64,000 nucleotides of DNA, from assembly GCF_025854275.1 (NCBI RefSeq), contig NZ_CP107567.1, positions 7,192,001 to 7,256,000 on the forward strand. The letters run 5' to 3'. Both the position numbers and the translations under genes were made by a program. The notes beneath the pieces are model-generated. The model saw only the letters and a program-made list of their open reading frames with translations. It searched no databases and was not told where the DNA came from. Below, one piece after another: positions 8,002 through 15,571 of this stretch (positions are counted from its first letter, which is position 1; each line of letters opens with the position of its first letter). This stretch comes from Streptomyces peucetius (GTDB taxonomy: Bacteria > Actinomycetota > Actinomycetes > Streptomycetales > Streptomycetaceae).

Positions 8002-8844
8002 ATGCTTTCCATCAGCGAATTCGGCGAAATGTGCCATCTATCACCGCAGACGCTGCGGTTCTACCACTCCGAGGGTTTGCTCGTCCCGGCCGACGTCAAT
8101 GGACGGACCGGATACCGTTCGTACACATTTGAGCAGGTCGAGCAGGCCATGTTGATCACAGTGCTGCGCGGCACGGGGATGAGCGTCAAGGCTGTCCGGC
8201 GCGCTCTCGACGAACCGGACACGACACCTGCCCTGTTGCAGCAGCACACTACTGAGGTGCGGCGCCAGCGGCAGGCCCAGGACGAGGCGATCAGCGACGC
8301 GTGTGAGCTGGTCAACTCGTGGCCAGAGGTGCGCCTGCGCCACGTACCCGAGATGACCGTCGTCTCGAAGCTAGTGCCCGGCCTGTCGGCCGGGCGCAAC
8401 CAGTACGACTGGGACCACGATGTCGCCCTCGCCGCCACCACCATTCAAGACGTGGTCAAGACCGTGGAGTCGCGCGGAGCTGTTGTGTCGGGGACGCCTT
8501 GGCGAGCCTTTGCCATCGAGACCCCGGGGCAAAAGAGGCAGATCCACACCGACGAGGGGCCGCACTGGCTGGTGAAGATCCCCATCACGGCGGATGAGAA
8601 AGCAGTCGCAGCTCTGCCCGGCGACGTGGAGGTGCAGACCTTCGAGGCCCGGGACGAACTGTCGATATTCATCCCGGGCAAGAGCTCGATAGTCAAGTAC
8701 TGCACTGCGCTCTCGCGCCTGGTCACGCATCCCCTCGATGGCGCCTTCGTCAACCACGCCTGCATGCGCCAACTGCTGCACGACGACGGCGTCGAAACCG
8801 CCGCGCCGATTTGCAAGCTCCACGAGACCGACATGGTCAGCTGA
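8002..8844 (+). CDS. MerR-family transcriptional regulator with effector domain
   Basis: The 280-residue protein has an N-terminal MerR winged helix (LSISEFGEMCHLSPQTLRFY, then GYRSYTFEQVEQAMLITVLR). A coiled dimerisation helix follows near residues 85-105, then a long C-terminal domain of about 160 residues resembling GyrI-like ligand-binding domains (HWLVKIPITADEKAVAALP). Such regulators sense small molecules and twist suboptimal promoters. AAGGACG precedes the ATG. TTGACC at about 7965 followed by TACTGT is a possible promoter and operator. No obvious target gene is adjacent, because both sides are IS debris. Confidence 0.8.
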   Translation: MLSISEFGEMCHLSPQTLRFYHSEGLLVPADVNGRTGYRSYTFEQVEQAMLITVLRGTGMSVKAVRRALDEPDTTPALLQQHTTEVRRQRQAQDEAISDACELVNSWPEVRLRHVPEMTVVSKLVPGLSAGRNQYDWDHDVALAATTIQDVVKTVESRGAVVSGTPWRAFAIETPGQKRQIHTDEGPHWLVKIPITADEKAVAALPGDVEVQTFEARDELSIFIPGKSSIVKYCTALSRLVTHPLDGAFVNHACMRQLLHDDGVETAAPICKLHETDMVS

Positions 8845-9289
8845 CTGACGAACGGCGTTCCCCTGCCCGAGGTGTTGGAGAGCGCGGCAGCTCCAGGCTG
8901 ACCCGGTCGGCACGCGTGGGCTGGCCGGGCACGAAGTCGCTGTGCCCGCTGGTGGCCGTGGGTCGATGTCCTGGCCCGGGACGCAGCCGAGCACCGCGAT
9001 GGTGCGCTGCGTCGGGAGCGGTAGGTGCGCCAGGTCCTCGTCGGTGAGCAGCACGCCCCCAGGCCCGCGACGACTGCGGACCAGCGCCATTCAGTACGAG
9101 TCGCTGCTGGCCATCGCCCGGTTCCGCGCCATCCAGTTCGCATCCGCAACGCAGCAGCCGTCCAGGAGGGTGTTCGGCGGCAACACCGACGCCCGCGGAA
9201 ACCACGCCAACCGGATATTGTCCCGTACCGGTGAGGCTGGCCACGCTCCGTTCATTTTTTCGGGCACGGATGCCAGTGTCCCCGCATCG
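8845..9289. other. Decayed region, no intact gene
   Basis: No open frame here has family character on either strand. A minus-strand stretch reading GVLLTDEDLAHLPLPTQRT near 8990-9080 looks once-coding but is too short to assign. The region lies between the MerR gene and the antiporter fragment. Confidence 0.3.
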
Positions 9290-9535
9290 GGTCGGCGCCA
9301 GCAGACGCCGGATGTCGCCCCACGCCGTGGTCAGACCACCGTCGACCAGGATGACCGTCGGGGCCGCCGTGCCAAGGGACTGAGCAAGCGCCGCGTCGTC
9401 GCACGGCAGCCCGATGTCGTCCTCGCCGGCAAGGATGTCAACCCCGAGGAACAGCAGCAGTCTGGGCAGGCCGAGACGTCCGGCCGCCCGAGCGGCGGCG
9501 ATGCTGGCCAGCAGGATGACTCCGCCGATGAAGGC
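9290..9535 (-). pseudogene. Potassium/proton antiporter fragment (CvrA/NhaP2-like)
   Basis: Eighty-two codons read AFIGGVILLASIAAARAAGR, LPRLLLFLGVDILAGEDDIG, DDAALAQSLGTAAPTVIL and DGGLTTAWGDIRRLLAPT. This is the N-terminal transmembrane region of CPA1-type K+/H+ antiporters, which normally exceed 450 residues. The piece has lost its start and nearly all of the transporter. Its left edge in gene order joins directly onto the coiled-coil ORF of the neighbouring IS element at about 9531-9535, marking a deletion or insertion junction. Confidence 0.75.
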
Positions 9536-9695
9536 CGGTGACGGTCTTGCGGGTGATCGTGAAGTGCTCCAGGTGCGTCTCGGCCTCCCGCAACCGGGCC
9601 TGCAGGCCGTCGATCTGTGCGCGGAGCTCGTCGGCCAGGGCCCGGGCGGCGTCTTGTTGGAGATCCAGGGCATCGAGCAGAGGCCGGATGTTCAC
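9438..9695 (-). CDS. Coiled-coil ORF coupled to IS5 transposase, 3' end replaced
   Basis: The start GTG (9695-9693) overlaps the transposase TGA (9694-9692) as GTGA, so translation is coupled. The first 55 residues (MNIRPLLDALDLQQDAARAL, DELRAQIDGLQARLREAETH, FTITRKTVTGL) form a heptad-rich helix like the short helper proteins found next to some actinobacterial transposases. After about 9531 the frame runs out of phase through the antiporter fragment, so residues 56-85 are not original. The native protein is therefore truncated here. Confidence 0.5.
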   Translation of the reverse strand: MNIRPLLDALDLQQDAARALADELRAQIDGLQARLREAETHLEHFTITRKTVTGLHRRSHPAGQHRRRSGGRTSRPAQTAAVPRG

Positions 9696-10527
9696 GCTGC
9701 CGCCGCCTGCGCCACGCGCCAGGTGGGGGCGTTCGCGCCGGTGAGGCGTCGGGTCATGACGTGAGTCATCGCCCAGTGGACACGGGAGGCGGAGGGGCAG
9801 TGCTCGTAGTCACGGACCAGGCGCCGGTGCAGTATCAGGATCCCGTAGGTCTGCTCGACCCTCCACCGCTTCGGCTGCGGCACGAACCCCTTGTCCTGCG
9901 GGTCGCGTGCGACGATCTCGACGTCAATTCCCGGGCCGGCGCCGTGTTCGACGACCCGGTTCTTGAAGCCCTGGTCGACCAGGGCTTTGCGGACGGTTCC
10001 GCCGGTGTGCTCGGCGACCTGGTCCAGCAAGATGATGCCCGCGGCGTTGTCGTGGGTGTTCGCGGCGAGGACGACGACCGCGACGACCAGGCCGAGGACG
10101 TCCACGGCCAGGCCGCGTTTGCGGCCGGGCACCCGCTTGGCAGGATCGTGGCCGGTCGTGGAGGCGGGGACCCCGGCGGCCGCATGGACACTCTGGGTGT
10201 CCAGCACTACCAGGGCCGGGTTAATCGGCGGGCACGTTCACGGACCTGGCAGCGCAGGAGTTCATGGATGACCTGGTCGGTTCCGTCGTCCCGCCAGGCG
10301 GCGAAGTAGTAGTAGGTCGCGCTCTTCGGCAGGTCGTGCGGGAGGTAGGCCCACTGGCAGCCGGTCCGCCCCTGGTAGAGGATCGCGTTCACGATTTCCC
10401 GCATGTCGTAGGCGCCCTGATGGCCGCTGACCGAGCGGTGCCGGTCCCTCCACGCGGTGATCACCGGCTCGATCAACGACCACTGCTCGTCGGATAAGTC
10501 ACTCGGATACGGCTTGCGTTCACTCAC
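9692..10527 (-). mobile_element. IS5-family element (transposase in two frames), left end lost
   Basis: Frame 1 (10527-10207) encodes the DUF4096-like N-terminus: PYPSDLSDEQWSLIEPVI, then AILYQGRTGCQWAYLPHDLP. Frame 2 (10207-9692) carries VLDTQSVHAAAGVPAST, GRKRGLAVDVLGLVVAVVV, VDQGFKN and the C-terminal GILILHRRLVRDYEH. These include catalytic D and E blocks of IS5 transposases. Frame 1 stops in TAGTG, which overlaps a GTG of frame 2. The second frame is also open upstream (INPALVVLDTQ), so either a -1 shift or reinitiation would join them. No terminal inverted repeat was seen on the downstream side, which is cut off at about 9535. Confidence 0.75.
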
Positions 10528-11144
10528 CCGATCACATCACCAGATCAGCTACCGCGGACCGGTAGATTCCGCCCCGCCGCCACACCATCAGGCGACAGCA
10601 CATCCACTCAAAGACTCACGAACCCCTCACTCACAACGGCCCTTTGCCGGAGCCGCTCCGCCACGACGAACACACCTCCTGCGGAAACTCACAGCTGCTG
10701 CGGTCGACATGGCCACCGGCCGAGCGGGCAACGCCACCGCTTTGGTCGTCGACCTCGCGTAGGGCCCAGCGGACGGCCGCCCGCGGCAACCCGCGGGGCG
10801 GCCGGCGACCTGCTGGGCAAGGATGTGAAGAACCGCGGCCTGATCCGCGCCTCGGCCGCGGTATCCCGCTGCAACTCGCCTGGCAGCGGCACCGGCCGGA
10901 GGCTGACGCAACGTCAGCCTCCGGAGACCGTCGGCCGCTCGTGGGTTGCCGGGGCCTTCGACGGTTTACCACGGCCGTTCCCCTGCCCCGGGCGGAACGG
11001 GCCCGGCCGTCAGGCACATGCGCTGCGACGAAACGGACTCGATGTGTCCCTGTCAATAATATTGAAAAGCCATGTGACATGTGCCATTTTACAACGCAAC
11101 CCGTCGCGGACGGGACCCCCTACTCCCATCCCCAGGAGTGAATC
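10528..11144. other. Non-coding region upstream of the collagenase gene
   Basis: About 617 bp lie between the IS5 element and the collagenase gene. No frame with family character was found. It contains a perfect 13-bp hairpin at 10896-10924 and a perfect palindrome CATGTGACATG at 11071-11081, about 60 bp upstream of the collagenase start. Confidence 0.4.
10896..10924. repeat. Perfect 13-bp inverted repeat
   Basis: CCGGAGGCTGACG (10896-10908), loop CAA, CGTCAGCCTCCGG (10912-10924). There are no mismatches. It could be a terminator or a remnant of a mobile element end; no gene ends nearby on either strand. Confidence 0.6.
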
Positions 11145-12083
11145 TTGCGCGCCATGGCCGTCGCCACCGCCCTGCTCGTAGCCGCCGTCGCGGCCTCCCC
11201 CGCCCAGGCCTCCCAGGCCGATCCCAAGCCGGACCACGTCTTCGCGGACCCGGGCCAGCGCCCGGCCCACGGCAATGTCAAAGGCGCCCCCGGCGCGGCC
11301 GGGACCACCGGCGGCAAGCTGGAATCGCGCATCCTGCCAATCGTCCACAACTGCAGCCCGACGCTGCGGATCCGGGCCCAGGAGATGACCGCCGCCCAGC
11401 TGACGGCGACCTGCGCGAGCCTGGCCAACCAGGACGCCTACTTCCACAGCGTGGTCAAGGACTCGGGGCCGGTCGCGAACGACTACAACACCACCCTGGA
11501 GGTCGATGTCTTCAACTCGAGCGCCGACTACAAGGCCTACGCGAGGAAGATCTACGGCATCGACACCAACAACGGCGGCATGTACCTGGAGGGAGACCCC
11601 GCCAAGACGGGCAACCAGCCGCGGTTCATATGTTACGAGCGCACCGACGTGAGCCCCGGCTGGCAGATCTGGAACCTCAACCACGAGTACACCCACTACC
11701 TCGACGGCCGCTTCGACCTGTACGGCGACTTCAACGCCAGCCAGACCACCCCCACCGTGTGGTGGGGCGAGGGCATCGCGGAGTACATCTCCTACTCCTA
11801 TCGCGGCGTCACCTACGCCAGCGCGGTGGCCGAGGCCGGCAAGCACACGTACTCCCTGCGCACGCTGTTCGACACCACCTACGCCAACAGCGACGTCAAC
11901 CGCACCTACAACTGGGGTTACCTCGCCGCCCGCTACATGGTCGAAAAGCGACCGGCCGACGTCGCCACCGTGCTCGGCCACTACCGCGCCGGAAACTGGA
12001 CCGCCGCGCGTGCCTTCCTCACCTCGCTGGACTACGAGAGCGACTGGAACGCCTGGTTGACGGCCGTGGCGGCCGGCGCCTGA
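11145..12083 (+). CDS. Short secreted M9-type collagenase-like metalloprotease
   Basis: The 312-residue protein starts with a signal peptide (MRAMAVATALLVAAVAASP, cleavage near AQA-SQ). The catalytic part has the zinc motif HEYTH in WNLNHEYTHYLDGRFDLYG and the downstream Glu in TVWWGEGIAEYISYSYR, characteristic of the M9 gluzincin peptidase domain. Typical Streptomyces collagenases are 700 residues or more, with an activator domain and C-terminal PKD/CBM domains. Here only a short N-terminal stretch precedes the catalytic domain and nothing follows it. The start is TTG 11145, six bases after AGGAG; ATG 11154 is the alternative. The gene sits alone between IS elements and is followed by a perfect 14-bp hairpin. 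Confidence 0.8.
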   Translation: MRAMAVATALLVAAVAASPAQASQADPKPDHVFADPGQRPAHGNVKGAPGAAGTTGGKLESRILPIVHNCSPTLRIRAQEMTAAQLTATCASLANQDAYFHSVVKDSGPVANDYNTTLEVDVFNSSADYKAYARKIYGIDTNNGGMYLEGDPAKTGNQPRFICYERTDVSPGWQIWNLNHEYTHYLDGRFDLYGDFNASQTTPTVWWGEGIAEYISYSYRGVTYASAVAEAGKHTYSLRTLFDTTYANSDVNRTYNWGYLAARYMVEKRPADVATVLGHYRAGNWTAARAFLTSLDYESDWNAWLTAVAAGA

Positions 12084-12146
12084 CACGTACGCCTGCTACG
12101 GCCGGACTTCCCCGCACAGGCACCGAAGGAATACTGAAACGACGAA

Positions 12147-12179
12147 GATCCCGACCGATCAAGAAGATCGGTCGGGATC
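12147..12179 (+). terminator. Strong hairpin downstream of the collagenase gene
   Basis: GATCCCGACCGATC (12147-12160) and GATCGGTCGGGATC (12166-12179) are perfect arms around AAGAA, 64 bp after the collagenase stop. Confidence 0.75.
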
Positions 12180-12252
12180 TCGTGGACGACCGGCTGTGCC
12201 TGCAGGGCATAGCCGGCTGACCAGGGTCCGCGTGCGGGTCTGTCAAACGAAC

Positions 12253-13880
12253 GGCCCTGTCTCACATTCGGTGGTGACGGAGCGTGCTGGTTCGTCGTTG
12301 ACGTGACGTGCGGAATGTCAACGAGCTTGTAGATGTGGTGTTTTCGGGTCTGTCCCCGCTGGTCATCGCAGATGTGGTCGACGAAGGTGAGCGGATCGTG
12401 GTGCGGGCACGGACTCCGGGGGACACTGCGGTCTGCCCGGTGTGCGGGGCCCCGTCGGAACGCGTGCACGGCTATCACTGGCGGACAGTCGCGGACCTGC
12501 CGGTCGATGAACGACGGGTGGTGGTCCGTGTGCGAGTGCGGCGTCTGGTGTGTCCCACGCGTGGCTGCCGCCACACCTTCCGCGAACAGGTGCCCGGTGT
12601 CCTGGACCGGTACCAGCGACGCACCGCTCGTCTGACCAAGCAGGTAAAGGCCGTGGTCAAGGAGTTAGCGGGCCGGGCGGGGGCACGTCTGCTGGCGATA
12701 CTCACCGTGGGCCTGTCGCGTCACACTGCCCTGCGCACCCTGCTGCGCATCCCGCTGCCCACCCGGCGGGTGCCCCGCGTGATCGGCGTCGACGACTTTG
12801 CCCTGCGCCGGCGTCACCGCTATGCCACCGTGATCATCGATGCCGAGACCCATGAGCGGATCGACGTGCTGCCCAGCCGCACGGCCGACACCCTGGAGGC
12901 GTGGCTGCGCGAGCACCCGGGCATCGAGATCGTGTGCCGTGACGGCTCAGCGACCTATGCTGAGGCGATCCGGCGCGCGCTGCCTGACGCGGTACAGGTC
13001 GCGGACCGGTGGCATGTGTGGCACAACCTGTGCGAAGCCGCCCTCAGAGAGGTCAAGGCGCACAGCACCTGCTGGGCCGCCGTGCTGGACGCGCCGATCT
13101 ACGACGGGCCCCGCGCCCAGACCACCCTCGAACGCTGGCACCAGGTCCACGGCATGCTCGCGAAGGGCGTGGGCCTGCTCGAATGCGCCCGCCGCCTGGA
13201 ACTGGCCCTGAACACCGTCAAACGCTACGCGCGAGCCGAGAAGCCCGAGCGCATGCTCCTCGTCCCCAAATACCGCGCCAGCCTCGTCGATCCCTACCGC
13301 GAGCACCTGCGCAAACGCCGAGCCGAGGACCCCGCCGTCCCCGTCCAGCGCCTCTTCGAAGAGATCAAGGCCCTGGGCTTCACGGGCTGCCTAAACCTCC
13401 TGCACAAGTACATCAACCAAGGTCGCGCGGATGCCGAGCGCAGCCACATCTCCCCACGGCGGCTCGCCCGGATGCTGCTGACCAGGCCCAACAACCTCAA
13501 GGCCGAGCAACACGCGCTCCTGGCCAAGCTCACCGCCGCCTGCCCCGAGATGACCCAACTGGCCTCAGCTATCGGCGCTTTCGCCCCGCTCCTTGCGCCC
13601 CACGCCGACAATGCCGACGCACTCTCGCGCTGGATCGTCCAGATCCGCGGCGCCGACCTGCCCCACCTGCACGCCTTCGCCCGAGGTCTGGAACGAGACC
13701 GCGATGCCGTGACCGCCGCCCTCACGCTGCCGTACAGCAACGGCCCCACCGAGGGCGTCAACACCAAGACCAAGCGGATCGCGCGCCAGATGCACGGACG
13801 CGCCGGCTTCACCCTGCTTCGCCACCGCATCCTCCTCGGATAGCAGCACGCGCCGTCACCACCGAAAGTGAGACAGGGCC
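12253..13880 (+). mobile_element. Intact ISL3-family insertion sequence (1628 bp)
   Basis: Terminal inverted repeats of 28 bp lie at 12253-12280 and 13853-13880 and differ at one position; both ends begin GGCCCTGTCTCAC or GGCCCTGTCTCAC-like sequence read inward. They are flanked by identical 8-bp direct repeats AAACGAAC at 12245-12252 and 13881-13888, the target duplication size expected for ISL3. The single transposase frame is complete. All parts needed for mobility are present, so the insertion is probably recent. Confidence 0.92.
12308..13843 (+). CDS. ISL3-family transposase
   Basis: The 511-residue protein has an N-terminal zinc-finger-like region (CPVCGAPSERVHGYHWRTV, then CPTRGCRHTF), a helix-turn-helix, and the DDE domain. 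Visible acidic blocks are VIGVDDFALRRRHRYATVII and VCRDGSATYAEAIRRALPDA. The conserved ADRWHVWHNL and the C-terminal SNGPTEGVNTKTKRIARQMHGR follow. Length matches full ISL3 transposases. The start is GTG 12308 (RNVNELVDVVFSG). Confidence 0.92.
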   Translation: MRNVNELVDVVFSGLSPLVIADVVDEGERIVVRARTPGDTAVCPVCGAPSERVHGYHWRTVADLPVDERRVVVRVRVRRLVCPTRGCRHTFREQVPGVLDRYQRRTARLTKQVKAVVKELAGRAGARLLAILTVGLSRHTALRTLLRIPLPTRRVPRVIGVDDFALRRRHRYATVIIDAETHERIDVLPSRTADTLEAWLREHPGIEIVCRDGSATYAEAIRRALPDAVQVADRWHVWHNLCEAALREVKAHSTCWAAVLDAPIYDGPRAQTTLERWHQVHGMLAKGVGLLECARRLELALNTVKRYARAEKPERMLLVPKYRASLVDPYREHLRKRRAEDPAVPVQRLFEEIKALGFTGCLNLLHKYINQGRADAERSHISPRRLARMLLTRPNNLKAEQHALLAKLTAACPEMTQLASAIGAFAPLLAPHADNADALSRWIVQIRGADLPHLHAFARGLERDRDAVTAALTLPYSNGPTEGVNTKTKRIARQMHGRAGFTLLRHRILLG

Positions 13881-13888
13881 AAACGAAC
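13881..13888. repeat. Right copy of ISL3 target-site duplication
   Basis: AAACGAAC matches 12245-12252 exactly. It lies directly between the right end of the intact ISL3 element and the left inverted repeat of a second ISL3 element (13889). Confidence 0.9.
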
Positions 13889-14625
13889 GGCTCTGTTCCG
13901 TAGTCGGCGGTGACGGGTGGCGTAGACTCTGTATGTCAGATGTCAACTCCCTTGCAGGAACGGAGTTTTCAGAACTATCGGCGCTGGTCGTCAATGACGT
14001 GGCGGACGGCGGCGAGATGATCCGGGTCTTGGCCCGGACTCGAGATGTTCCCTTTCCCTGCCCGATGTGCGGGTGCCGACGGGGAAGGTGCACGGTTACC
14101 ACGTCCGGACGGTTGGGGAAGTGCCGGTCGACGGCCGCCGGGTCGACTGCCCGGCCCTGGGCTGCCGGCGGCAGACCTTCCGCGAGCAGGTCCGGGGCTG
14201 ATCGAGCGCCTTCAGCGCCGCACCACACGTCTGACCAGCCAGGTCTCGGGGGTGGTCAAGGAGTTATGCGGCCGGGCGGCCTCCCGTCCCACCGGGATAC
14301 TGACCGTGCCCGTCTCGTTCGTCACCGCCCTGCGGGTGCTGCGGTCCCTCAACAGGCGGTACGGGTCCCGCGGGTGGTCGGGGTCGACGACTTCGCCCCG
14401 CGCCGCCGTCACCGCTACGCCACGATCATCATCGACGCTGAAACAGGCGAGCGCAGCGATGTCCTGCCCGACCGCGCCGAGGCGATCCGCCAGGCCCTTC
14501 CCGACGCGGTGCAGGTCAGCGACCGCTGGCATCTGTGGCGGAACCTGTGCGACAAAGTCCTGGCCGAGGTCCGCCCCCACGCTCCCTGCTGGGCGCATGG
14601 GGCAGGTCAAGTGCGGCAGGATTAG
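13889..14625 (+). pseudogene. Truncated second ISL3 element and its transposase
   Basis: The left terminal repeat (13889-13916) matches that of the intact element at 21 of 28 positions. The transposase starts at ATG 13934 (MSDVNSLAGTEFSELSALVV), shifts frame after CPMCG near 14075, has internal deletions (for example the stretch between DVLPDRA and EAIRQALPDA), and ends after VLAEVRPHAPCWA near 14595. The right half and right inverted repeat are missing. It is a different, older ISL3 lineage than its neighbour. Confidence 0.8.
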
Positions 14626-14961
14626 CGCGGATTGTCCGCCGCTCCTCGGGGGCGGCGGACCACACCGGCGGGCCAGCCCCGAGCGTCGGGTGCTCCAGGG
14701 CCCGCCGGTCCAACCGGCGGGCCGACGCCGTGTCTGAGCCTTGCGGGGGTGTCTGCGCCATGCGCTACGCAGCGTCACCGAACGGCCCTGGAGACATCAC
14801 CGATTACTCACCGTCAACCGATCCACCGCCACCCCCGCTGCTTGCTTCGGCCAGATACGCCAGGTGCAGCAGGATCCCGTGCGCACGCAGTCGCGGGCCC
14901 AGTAGCCGGAGCACCGCCCCGGTGACACCCCGGCACGTTCCCCGAGCCGACCTGAGAACCC
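14626..14961. repeat. Hairpin-rich non-coding DNA beyond the truncated ISL3
   Basis: No gene was recognised. GGCCCGCCGGT (14699-14709) and ACCGGCGGGCC (14713-14723) form a perfect 11-bp hairpin, and a third copy ACCGGCGGGCC lies at 14674-14684. TCCGCCG and CGGCGGA near 14637-14660 can also pair. These may be terminators or the end of a further lost element. Confidence 0.4.
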
Positions 14962-15378
14962 CTAAGCGGCGTCGCGCAGCAGTTCCGTCAGGTCCTCGTC
15001 GAGGCCCAGATACAGGTGCTCGCACCCCGCCGGGACCAGCTCGTGCACCCGCTCGAGGAAACGCCGCAGCTCCCCGGTGCGGATGTGCACCATGGCCATG
15101 CCCTCCGGGGCGTGGAACTCCAGCACCGTCCGGTCGTAGCCGTACGGCCGCACCCGCACGTCACCGAGACCGGCGGGCTCGTGGAACCCCTCCGCGAGCA
15201 ACTCCCGCGAGAACGCCCAGGACACGTCCGTACCCTCCAGGGTCGCCGGGCCGGGGAAGTCGATCCGCACGGCGAAAGGGTCCCGCGGGTCGTAGTGCAG
15301 CGTCGCCGGGACGGACTCCATCTGGGGCGCGGAGGCGACGAGTCGGGCCTGGACGGCCTGCTCGATGACGGTGGACAA
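14962..15378 (-). CDS. SsgA-family sporulation/cell-division regulator
   Basis: The 138-residue protein has the size and fold markers of SsgA-like proteins (SALPs): VPATLHYDPRDPFAVRIDF, VSWAFSRELLAEG, GDVRVRPYG and FLERVHELVPAG. SALPs occur in sporulating actinomycetes and control septum placement, FtsZ localisation and spore-wall events. This copy has a longer N-terminus (STVIEQAVQARLVASAPQM) than SsgA. The start is TTG 15378, with GGAG seven bases upstream. The gene is divergent from the Asp-box protein gene, and a GTG-N6-GTCAC site lies between them. The paralogue cannot be assigned from sequence alone. Confidence 0.85.
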   Translation of the reverse strand: MSTVIEQAVQARLVASAPQMESVPATLHYDPRDPFAVRIDFPGPATLEGTDVSWAFSRELLAEGFHEPAGLGDVRVRPYGYDRTVLEFHAPEGMAMVHIRTGELRRFLERVHELVPAGCEHLYLGLDEDLTELLRDAA

Positions 15379-15480
15379 AGGTCCGCTCCTTCGATTGCGG
15401 CTCGACGGATCCTGTGGCGCAGGTTCTGCTGACACCACAGAAGACGTCGGAACGAGTGGTTCCGTGCACCGTCGTGAAGC

Positions 15481-15494
15481 GTGACATGTGTCAC
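15481..15494. promoter_or_regulatory. Perfect palindrome, possible Crp site
   Basis: GTGACATGTGTCAC is a perfect 14-bp palindrome and fits the GTG-N6-GNCAC pattern reported for Streptomyces Crp. It lies 103 bp upstream of the ssgA-like gene and 78 bp upstream of the divergent propeller gene. Confidence 0.5.
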
Positions 15495-15571
15495 CGCCCG
15501 CCCCCGGCGGTGTGTTCCGGCCGCCTACGCACCCTGGACGCCCTCCGGCGGCTGGGCTAGCTTCCAGCGCC

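Noticed and set aside
9692..13880. Composite transposon carrying the collagenase gene
   Set aside because: The flanking elements belong to different families (IS5 and ISL3), and the ISL3 element has its own target duplication, so they did not move as a unit.
13009..14625. 538-codon open frame spanning the ISL3 junction
   Set aside because: Its first part is an out-of-frame reading of the intact transposase. Only the stretch after 13934 has transposase character.
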